DNA from: RI-106 sp964496875
Lineage (GTDB): Bacteria > Cyanobacteriota > Vampirovibrionia > Obscuribacterales > Obscuribacteraceae
Length of the DNA stretch: 6,963 bases
Assembly: GCA_964496875.1 (NCBI GenBank)
Contig: CAZCBH010000156.1
Location: forward strand, 1 to 6,963
Reading direction: 5' to 3'
Below, piece by piece: positions 1-4,256 of this stretch. The position numbers were made by a program, and so were the translations under genes. The notes beneath the pieces were generated by a model. It was not told where the DNA came from, made no database searches, and saw only the letters and a program-made list of their open reading frames with translations. Position 1 is the stretch's first letter; each line of letters begins with the position of its first letter.

Positions 1-46
1 TCGAAGCGTCTTTGCGGCGGTCGGTTTCCATTTTGTCGATTCCCAT
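1..46 (-). CDS. 5' end of an unidentified leftward gene (partial)
   Basis: On the minus strand an ATG at 46-44 opens a frame that stays free of stops to the window edge. It reads MGIDKMETDRRKDAS, a highly charged N-terminus. A second in-frame ATG at 31-29 is equally possible, because GGGA lies 9 nt in front of it. The call rests on this start, the promoter-like sequence at 62-98 and the palindrome between them, not on homology. Fifteen residues are too few to assign a family. A short basic N-terminus next to a palindromic operator would suit an autoregulated repressor, but that is a guess. Confidence 0.35.
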   Translation of the reverse strand, partial: MGIDKMETDRRKDAS

Positions 47-61
47 GATTTATAGCAGGCA

Positions 62-98
62 GTTATAGATTGTTGTGCTAATCACAACAAGGTGTCAA
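62..98 (-). promoter_or_regulatory. Promoter region of the leftward gene at the left edge
   Basis: On the minus strand a perfect TTGACA lies at 98-93. It is followed after 18 nt by AACAAT (74-69, four of six matches to TATAAT). An alternative pairing is TTGTTG (90-85), 17 nt, then TATAAC (67-62, five of six). Either way transcription would run leftward into the partial gene starting at 46. The region lies just downstream of the toxin stop codon. Confidence 0.5.
70..90. promoter_or_regulatory. Perfect palindrome, probable repressor operator
   Basis: The arms TTGTTGTG (70-77) and CACAACAA (83-90) are exact reverse complements separated by CTAAT. The 8-bp arms and odd spacer make a two-fold symmetric 21-bp site typical of dimeric helix-turn-helix repressors. 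It fills the space between the -35 and -10 candidates on the minus strand, so bound protein would block RNA polymerase. No T-run follows on either strand, so it does not look like a terminator. The cognate regulator is unknown. It could be the truncated gene itself. Confidence 0.55.
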
Positions 99-124
99 CC
101 ATGGTCCGGCATTTTTCGATAAAT

Positions 125-487
125 TTAACCGAAGCGGTATAGATTGAGTGCGATTACTTGCTTTCTTAGATCGATACCTGAACTCTGAACATTGGCTATT
201 GAAGAAACAATCTGATCGACTGACATATCCTTTTCCGGGCTACTGTTCTTGTAGACGAGAAGAATTCCGTGGTGGTCAGGATCCGCCTCATGAAGTTCAA
301 GGAAGTCAGCGCAGTTTTGAGTGAGCAGGACGCGCCTGGTGGATTTTGCGTACTCAAATATTATTGAATCAGCTCGACCATTCAGTCCTGCCTCTGCTAC
401 GGTTAAAACATCGTATCCGGTGTCACGAAGTTTCTTGACCAAGATCTTTGCTTGTGAGTCTTCATCAACGAGAATCTGCAGGCTCAC
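125..487 (-). CDS. DUF5615-type PIN-like toxin
   Basis: This 120-residue protein fits the DUF5615 PIN-like (Mut7-C-related) family, usually the toxin of a type II toxin-antitoxin pair and presumed to be a nuclease. The pattern is ILVDED near residues 5-10 (acidic cluster), GYDVLTVAEAGLNG at 24-37, RRVLLTQNCADF at 51-62, then HGILLVY at 73-79. Many relatives have an Asp in the segment corresponding to TQN (56-58). Here that position is Asn, with an Asp at 61, so the active site may differ. I chose the GTG at 487-485 because AAAAGG precedes it by 8 nt and the family begins right there. A longer open frame to 562 only reads the antitoxin out of frame. It overlaps the antitoxin gene by 23 nt, which implies translational coupling. 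The toxin role is inferred from the family and the partner. Confidence 0.75.
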   Translation of the reverse strand: MSLQILVDEDSQAKILVKKLRDTGYDVLTVAEAGLNGRADSIIFEYAKSTRRVLLTQNCADFLELHEADPDHHGILLVYKNSSPEKDMSVDQIVSSIANVQSSGIDLRKQVIALNLYRFG

Positions 488-989
488 AAATAATACCTTT
501 TGCTTCGAGGAGATGGCGTTCTTCAAGCGCTTCCATCTTAAGAAGGTCTCGATTCTGCTCACAATATTTTATCGCTTCAAGAACTGCTTTAAGTGGAATA
601 TCCCAGTTTTCTGCCGCTTCCTCGGGTGTCAATTTGTTGGTTCTTGTGCCACTCCATACGGTGCTAGCGGGGATTTTAGTGCCTTTTATGTAAAGTTGCT
701 TTCTCCACTTATGCGGTCTGGAAACAAGGAAATTCCATTCTGGTTGCGATTTTTCAATCCAGGGCAATGGCATTCGTCGATATTCGTTTGTTGTCGGCTC
801 GCTGACATAAAAGGTGCTGCCGCGCTGGCATTCAGCGGCGAGAAAGGCTGCCATTTGTACTGAAGATACATATACGTCTGTCTTTGACTCTGCATTCATG
901 ACGGTCAGGAGGTAATCAACGCTGGCTTCGATCTCTGGTGAGACGAAGAAATTCTCTCTTTTCTTGTCGGGTTTTGGTTTTGCTGGCAT
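465..989 (-). CDS. DUF433-type antitoxin with an extended N-terminus
   Basis: The C-terminal part of this 174-residue protein matches the DUF433 (VapB-like antitoxin) pattern. It reads LYIKGTKIPASTVW at 99-112, then KLTPEEAAENWDIPLKAVLE at 119-138 and a closing helix to about 163. DUF433 proteins are usually only about 75-120 residues. Here roughly 85 extra N-terminal residues precede the domain, with a lysine-rich start and a segment (15-55) I do not recognise. This may be a DNA-binding or dimerisation part. The gene lies immediately upstream of the DUF5615 toxin and overlaps it, giving the usual antitoxin-first order. The expected role is to neutralise the toxin and repress the shared promoter. 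The ATG at 989 has no clear Shine-Dalgarno, so translation from a short leader is possible. Confidence 0.75.
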   Translation of the reverse strand: MPAKPKPDKKRENFFVSPEIEASVDYLLTVMNAESKTDVYVSSVQMAAFLAAECQRGSTFYVSEPTTNEYRRMPLPWIEKSQPEWNFLVSRPHKWRKQLYIKGTKIPASTVWSGTRTNKLTPEEAAENWDIPLKAVLEAIKYCEQNRDLLKMEALEERHLLEAKGIICEPADSR

Positions 990-1019
990 CAGACAAAAAT
1001 GTGTGTGAGTTATGAGTAT

Positions 1020-1048
1020 ATCTTACGCTGATAGGTCGGTTTTGTAAA
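1020..1048 (-). promoter_or_regulatory. Predicted promoter of the toxin-antitoxin operon
   Basis: On the minus strand TTTACA (1048-1043) and TAAGAT (1025-1020) are separated by 17 nt. That gives five and four matches to the consensus hexamers. The predicted start of transcription lies about 20-25 nt before the antitoxin ATG at 989. No strong palindrome for autoregulation was seen in it. Confidence 0.5.
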
Positions 1049-1086
1049 GACGCAGGTCTGGTTTTAGCTGTTTGGAAAACCTGAGA

Positions 1087-1129
1087 ACAAAAGCAATCGA
1101 TTTGATGGAAGCTGATCAATCGCTTTTGT
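1087..1129 (-). terminator. Hairpin terminator after the TetR operon
   Basis: The arms at 1087-1101 and 1115-1129 form a 15-bp stem in minus-strand RNA with a 13-nt loop. Two of the pairs are G-U wobbles. On the plus strand the same positions would be A-C mismatches, so the structure suits leftward RNA. The 5' arm begins ACAAAAGC and the 3' arm ends GCTTTTGT, giving the A-tract/stem/T-tract layout of an intrinsic terminator. It lies 23 nt past the stop of the small exported-protein gene (1153). Confidence 0.55.
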
Positions 1130-1152
1130 GCACCAGATTTTGCTATTTGGAT

Positions 1153-1425
1153 TTATCTATCTGCTCTCACAAGACTGCGAGAATCTGCATCGTATCTGAA
1201 AATATTCGGTCGGATGTTCCAGGAATGAGAATAGTGTCTTTCATCCACAATGGTCGGCTCTACTTTGAACATATTCATATCGCGGGGACGTTCCAACTTG
1301 GCACCATCTTTTGAATCGGCGGACTGGGCAATAGCAGGGGCTGTAGCGAAAATAGTGGCAATGATAACTGCCGCAACTGTTTTGAATATATCCTTCGTGT
1401 TCAATTTGTCGGAGCCTTTTATCAT
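1153..1425 (-). CDS. Small exported protein of unknown function
   Basis: The protein has 90 residues. Residues 1-12 are polar and basic, 13-30 form a hydrophobic core (FKTVAAVIIATIFATAPAIA) and AIA at 31-33 is a good signal-peptidase I site before QSADSKDG. The mature part is only about 57 residues, rich in Arg, Asp and His (DERHYSHSWNIRPN near 61-74), and has no cysteine. I do not recognise a family. I chose the ATG at 1425. A TTG at 1401 with AAAAGG 10 nt upstream would also leave an intact signal peptide. The next gene upstream, tetR-like, ends 27 nt away on the same strand, so the two are probably co-transcribed. The product likely acts outside the cytoplasm in the process the repressor controls. 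Confidence 0.65.
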   Translation of the reverse strand: MIKGSDKLNTKDIFKTVAAVIIATIFATAPAIAQSADSKDGAKLERPRDMNMFKVEPTIVDERHYSHSWNIRPNIFRYDADSRSLVRADR

Positions 1426-1452
1426 AATCGAATTCTCTGGGTCTTCCAAAAT

Positions 1453-2079
1453 TCAGGAGCGTTCTTTGAAGCCTTCCAGTACTATCTTCAGGGATTTTTC
1501 TACCCTGGATGATAGAGATTCCTGCTGGTCCATCAGCCAGTGCATCCTCGTGGACATTATCACAGGGATTACCACCCGGGCCAGATCGGCGGCTGCCAGG
1601 TCTTTGCGAATCTCGCCTTTTTCCTGGGCGGCTGAGAGTATATCTACTATTAGTTTGAAAAAGTGTTGTTTAGCCGGCGGTCCCTGGTGCTCGCCCGGCT
1701 GGCATCCATGGGCGTCTGCTCCGTGTTGGGCCATCATCTCTATCTTCTTGCGGAACATGACCCGCTCTAAATCCGGATTTGCTTCTGCCCAGTGGGCGAC
1801 AGTGGTAAGAAAATCCAGCAGTATGGTGAGAGGAGAATCTCCTTTCTCCATGCGGGCGTTTACTTTTTCTGCAGCAATATTGAGCTCAGCTTCTTGTAAG
1901 GCGTGAACCAGATCTTCTTTTGCTTTGAAGTGATAATAGAAAGTCCCTTTGGCGACATCGGCAGCCAGGGCTATATCGTCCACCGAGGTCGACTCGTAGC
2001 CTTTTGTCTTAAATAAGTCGGCTGCGGCAGTTAAAATCTCCTGCCTGGTAGCCTCCCTTTTGGCTTCTCTTCGTCCCAA
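1453..2079 (-). CDS. TetR/AcrR-family transcriptional repressor
   Basis: This 208-residue protein has a textbook TetR N-terminal domain. TRQEILTAAADLFKTKGYES lies at 11-30, and the helix-turn-helix VDDIALAADVAKGTFYYHF at 33-51 is followed by KAKEDL. The C-terminal ligand domain (about 65-208) is helical and divergent, as usual. It holds an unusual His/Cys-rich loop, with H119, H124, C126, H131 and H139 flanked by Gly and Pro. The start is TTG at 2079, preceded by AGAGGAG with 5-nt spacing, which is the strongest ribosome site in the neighbourhood. It is divergent from the LTxxQ protein and upstream of the small exported protein, so it most likely represses both units and itself. The ligand is unknown. 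Metal sensing through the loop is an inference only. Confidence 0.9.
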   Translation of the reverse strand: MGRREAKREATRQEILTAAADLFKTKGYESTSVDDIALAADVAKGTFYYHFKAKEDLVHALQEAELNIAAEKVNARMEKGDSPLTILLDFLTTVAHWAEANPDLERVMFRKKIEMMAQHGADAHGCQPGEHQGPPAKQHFFKLIVDILSAAQEKGEIRKDLAAADLARVVIPVIMSTRMHWLMDQQESLSSRVEKSLKIVLEGFKERS

Positions 2080-2153
2080 TTGAACTCCTCTTAGACTCCG
2101 ATTATTGTCTGGGCCTATCTTTTATCAGTTTAACCACAAAAGTCCATATTCGG

Positions 2154-2181
2154 TTGACACAAAACCGACTGATGGTATAAA
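2154..2181 (+). promoter_or_regulatory. Promoter of the LTxxQ-protein gene
   Basis: A perfect TTGACA (2154-2159) and TATAAA (2176-2181) are separated by 16 nt. Transcription would begin near 2188, giving an untranslated leader of about 75 nt before the ATG at 2265. This is the best housekeeping-type promoter in the window. Confidence 0.65.
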
Positions 2182-2197
2182 TTTGTACTGACAGTCG
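2166..2197. promoter_or_regulatory. Candidate TetR operator region
   Basis: CGACTG (2166-2171) and CAGTCG (2192-2197) are exact reverse complements 20 nt apart. They bracket the -10 element and the predicted transcription start. The right arm overlaps a compact palindrome, ACTGACAGT (2187-2195). TetR-family repressors normally bind in the gap between their gene and a divergent target, and this is the only clear symmetric DNA there apart from the leader hairpin. The assignment to the neighbouring TetR protein is inferred. Confidence 0.4.
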
Positions 2198-2229
2198 ATT
2201 GTAATCTGTAGTACCCGCAAATTATACAT

Positions 2230-2252
2230 GCGAAGAGCCAGGGGCTTTTCGC
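2230..2252 (+). promoter_or_regulatory. 5'-UTR hairpin abutting the ribosome-binding site
   Basis: GCGAAGAGCC (2230-2239) pairs with GGCTTTTCGC (2243-2252) over ten base pairs, one a G-U wobble, with a three-base AGG loop. One base later begins the strong Shine-Dalgarno GGGAGG (2254-2259) of the gene at 2265. No T-run follows, so a terminator is unlikely. Possible roles are mRNA stabilisation, a binding site for an RNA-binding protein, or control of ribosome access. Confidence 0.5.
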
Positions 2253-2264
2253 AGGGAGGTTCTT

Positions 2265-2696
2265 ATGTTTTTAAAAGGTGGTTTTGGAAAGGCACAGTGT
2301 GCCGGTCCTGATATGGGTCATCATAATCCGTTCGCCGCAGGTAAATGCGGTCCCGGTGCATTTTTGAGCGACCTCAATCTTTCAGAAGAGCAGCTACTTT
2401 CAATAGCTGCTCTTAAGGGCAAGGCGCTCGGTAAAATTGCGCACGCGAAATTGGACATGATGGAGTTGAAGAAGGCAGCATTCAAAGAGTTGCTTCAACC
2501 CCAGGTGGACCGGGCCAAAATCAAAGAATTGGCCGATCAGATCAAAGCCCAGAAGGCGCAGTGTGTTGATTTGATGTCCGAGAATCTGATCGCGTTTTCC
2601 GAGGTTCTCTCTGCCGATCAGAAGGCGAAGCTGAAACTGAGTCTCGTTAAGAAGTTTCTTGGCGTGGATGACATTCTGGAAGACGAAGAGATCTAG
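2265..2696 (+). CDS. Spy/CpxP-like LTxxQ-family protein, putative metal- or stress-response
   Basis: This 143-residue, almost wholly helical protein has two LTxxQ-type motifs, LSEEQ at 39-43 and LSADQ at 115-119. They flank a Lys/Ala-rich helical region (44-112), the arrangement seen in the Spy/CpxP and Metal_resist group of periplasmic chaperones and metal sensors. The N-terminal 30 residues are Gly-rich and hold C12, M17, H19, H20 and C28, a plausible metal site. C100 is the only other cysteine. Unlike classical family members it has no signal peptide: the N-terminus MFLKGGFGKAQC has no hydrophobic core and no upstream start supplies one. It may therefore act in the cytoplasm. ATG at 2265 follows GGGAGG with 5-nt spacing. 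It is divergent from the TetR gene, which probably controls it. The family match is motif-based. Confidence 0.7.
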   Translation: MFLKGGFGKAQCAGPDMGHHNPFAAGKCGPGAFLSDLNLSEEQLLSIAALKGKALGKIAHAKLDMMELKKAAFKELLQPQVDRAKIKELADQIKAQKAQCVDLMSENLIAFSEVLSADQKAKLKLSLVKKFLGVDDILEDEEI

Positions 2697-2713
2697 CTGA
2701 ACCGCTGGCGATG

Positions 2714-2758
2714 GCGATCCGCAAGGGGGACTTCTTTAGAGAACCTCTTGCGGATCGC
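2714..2758. terminator. Long stem-loop between convergent genes
   Basis: GCGATCCGCAAGGGG (2714-2728) pairs with CCTCTTGCGGATCGC (2744-2758): fifteen base pairs, one a wobble on the plus strand, with a 15-nt loop that can partly pair (TTCT/AGAA). It sits 18 nt past the stop of the LTxxQ gene and 5 nt past the stop of the acetyltransferase gene. It could end both transcripts. There is no clean T-run on either side, so it may work with Rho or as a 3' stabiliser. Confidence 0.55.
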
Positions 2759-2762
2759 TTCG

Positions 2763-3320
2763 TTATGCTTTTTCGCTTTTGATAACTCTGGCAGGATTGC
2801 CTACGGCGGTGGCGCCCTCGGGTATGTCCCGGGTCACGACACTGCCTGCGCCAATTAGGGCGTTGTCTCCGATTTTTACTCCCGGCAATATAATCGCCCC
2901 GGCGCCGATCCATACATTTGCTCCAATGCTTACCGGTTTGCCGAACTCGAGCATCTTTGCCCGTAATTCTGCTTCACGGGGATGGTCGGCGGTGAGAATT
3001 TGCACCCCTGGTCCTATTTGAGTCATGTCGCCGATTTCGACCTTGACCACATCTAGAATCACACAGTTGAAATTGAGAAAGGCACCATTACCGATGCTAA
3101 TGTTATAGCCATAGTCACAGAAGAAAGGTGGACGAATATTGACACCTTTGCCGACAGAGCCGAATAGTTCTTTCAACAACTCTTCCCGTTCCGGCTGGGA
3201 AAGAGTATGACTGCGGTTATAGCGGTCCATCCACAGGGATGCTTTTTTGTTGTCTTCGGCCAGTTCCGGATCATCGGCGATATAAAATTCGCCTGCCAGC
3301 ATCTTTTGTTTTTCAGACAT
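2763..3320 (-). CDS. Maltose/galactoside O-acetyltransferase-like enzyme (Maa/LacA/NodL family)
   Basis: The 185-residue protein fits the CoA-dependent sugar O-acetyltransferase family; E. coli Maa is of similar length. The N-terminal Mac domain reads MSEKQKMLAGEFYIADDPEL (1-20). The left-handed beta-helix follows with hexapeptide repeats such as ISIGNGAFLNFNCVILD (74-90) and VSIGANVWIGAGAIILPGV (130-148). H113 in TADHP is the expected catalytic histidine, and GNPARVIK (174-181) is the usual closing motif. It would transfer acetyl from acetyl-CoA to a sugar hydroxyl in the cytoplasm; the real sugar is not predictable. I chose ATG 3320, with AAGG 8 nt upstream, over ATG 3338, whose AAGG is only 3 nt away. 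Divergent from the RibD-C-like gene. Confidence 0.9.
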   Translation of the reverse strand: MSEKQKMLAGEFYIADDPELAEDNKKASLWMDRYNRSHTLSQPEREELLKELFGSVGKGVNIRPPFFCDYGYNISIGNGAFLNFNCVILDVVKVEIGDMTQIGPGVQILTADHPREAELRAKMLEFGKPVSIGANVWIGAGAIILPGVKIGDNALIGAGSVVTRDIPEGATAVGNPARVIKSEKA

Positions 3321-3389
3321 CGGTGACACCTTGAGCATTAACCTTAGTAATATACTTTACTGAGTTAAAATCCGATGGAGATTTGCACC

Positions 3390-3938
3390 TTGAAGACCCA
3401 ATATTTCACCGCGACCAGCCTCGACGGCTATATCGCCGATGAGAACAATTCTCTCGATTGGTTGATGCAATTCGGAGACGGTCCTGAAGAGAATAGCTAT
3501 TCTGCTTTTATAAGTGAGGTCGGTGCCATCGCCATGGGTTCCACCACCTACGATTGGGTCCTCGATAATGATACTTTTAAAGACCCCGATGCGCCGAAGC
3601 CCTGGCCCTATGAGCAACCCTGCTGGATCTTCACCACTAGAGATCTTAGACGCGTGGAAGGTGCCGATATTCGTTTTGTGAAAGGCGATGTCGTGGCTGT
3701 CCACAAAGAGATGGCTGCTGTAGCCGGTGATAAAAATATCTGGCTTGCCGGCGGTGGTGAGCTGGTCGGACAGTTTTATGATCATGGTTTGCTGGACGAG
3801 CTTATTCTAAGTATCGCGCCGGTCACCCTGGGGGCAGGCGCACCTCTTTTGCCCAGGCAAATAGTGAAGCCTGCGCTCAAGTTGGTTTCTTGCAAGCCTC
3901 TGGGCGATCTTTTTCTGGAGGTTCGCTATTCGTTATGA
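3390..3938 (+). CDS. RibD C-terminal / dihydrofolate-reductase-like protein
   Basis: This 182-residue protein has the fold-defining motifs of the RibD_C/YyaP-YwjB group of DHFR-like proteins. TATSLDGYIAD lies at 7-17, AMGSTTYDWVL at 48-58, IWLAGGGELVGQF at 117-129 and ELILSIAPVTLGAGAPLLP at 137-155. These proteins bind NADPH and are presumed reductases. Few have a known substrate, and the motifs do not make this one a true FolA or RibD. I prefer the TTG at 3390, because GGAG lies 9 nt upstream and the protein then begins directly with the first strand. The ATG at 3375 would add five residues but has no ribosome site. A TATACT at 3351-3356 may be its -10, without a good -35. It is followed by 19 bases and then the assembly gap. 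Confidence 0.85.
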   Translation: MKTQYFTATSLDGYIADENNSLDWLMQFGDGPEENSYSAFISEVGAIAMGSTTYDWVLDNDTFKDPDAPKPWPYEQPCWIFTTRDLRRVEGADIRFVKGDVVAVHKEMAAVAGDKNIWLAGGGELVGQFYDHGLLDELILSIAPVTLGAGAPLLPRQIVKPALKLVSCKPLGDLFLEVRYSL

Positions 3939-3957
3939 GATCATTCGGTTCCTGTTA

Positions 3958-4057
3958 NNNNNNNNNNNNNNNNNNNNNNNNNNNNNNNNNNNNNNNNNNN
4001 NNNNNNNNNNNNNNNNNNNNNNNNNNNNNNNNNNNNNNNNNNNNNNNNNNNNNNNNN
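3958..4057. other. Assembly gap of 100 N
   Basis: Exactly 100 undetermined bases separate the end of the RibD-C-like gene from the tail of an esterase gene. A round 100 is the usual placeholder for a gap of unknown length. The true distance, and whether other genes are missing, cannot be known from this window. Confidence 0.97.
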
Positions 4058-4255
4058 CAGGCTGAAGACGACAAAGTCGATCCGCCGGAGCATTCTCTGG
4101 TTTATTATCGTGCTCTGAAGCGTGCCGGAGTGCCGGTGGAGATGCATCTTTATGCCAAAGGGGGTCATGCTTTTGGTTTGCGCCCTTCAAAAAATCCGAT
4201 TACGAAATGGCCCTCTTTGGTTGAAACCTGGATGGAGTCTATCGGTATGCTTTGA
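4058..4255 (+). CDS. Alpha/beta-hydrolase (acetyl-esterase/S9-like), C-terminal fragment
   Basis: Sixty-five residues remain, open at the 5' side into the gap. AEDDKVDPPEHSLVYYRAL fits the segment carrying the catalytic Asp, probably the second D. The conserved linker AGVPVEMHLYAKGGHAFGL follows, where the His of GGHAFG is the catalytic histidine. ITKWPSLVETWM closes the domain. This arrangement is typical of acetyl-xylan/BD-FAE-type esterases and dienelactone-hydrolase or prolyl-oligopeptidase-like proteins. The nucleophile serine, oxyanion loop and any signal peptide lie in the missing part, so the substrate and location cannot be given. The gene is probably truncated only by the assembly. 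It ends one base before the stop codon of the convergent dioxygenase gene. Confidence 0.8.
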   Translation, partial: QAEDDKVDPPEHSLVYYRALKRAGVPVEMHLYAKGGHAFGLRPSKNPITKWPSLVETWMESIGML

Positions 4256-4256
4256 T

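Noticed and set aside
488..562. An N-terminal extension of the toxin starting at 562.
   Set aside because: It only reads the antitoxin gene in another frame. The family pattern begins after the GTG at 487, which has its own ribosome site.
321..863. A long plus-strand open frame opposite the toxin-antitoxin genes.
   Set aside because: It has no recognisable domain and no ribosome site, and lies antisense to two genes with clear family patterns.
1250..1906. A plus-strand open frame of 218 codons opposite the TetR gene.
   Set aside because: It has Ser/Arg-rich low-quality composition and mirrors the TetR coding sequence, which is unambiguous.
2185..2214. The inverted repeat GTACT/AGTAC downstream of the LTxxQ promoter.
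   Set aside because: Five-base arms separated by 20 nt are expected by chance. The neighbouring CGACTG/CAGTCG pair is better placed.
3357..3785. A minus-strand open frame opposite the RibD-C-like gene.
   Set aside because: It is antisense to a gene with conserved motifs and has no domain or ribosome site of its own.
3890..4255. A continuous plus-strand frame from the RibD-C-like gene through the N run into the esterase tail.
   Set aside because: It crosses 100 undetermined bases, and its first part is out of frame within the RibD-C-like gene. Only the part from 4058 has a recognisable protein pattern.
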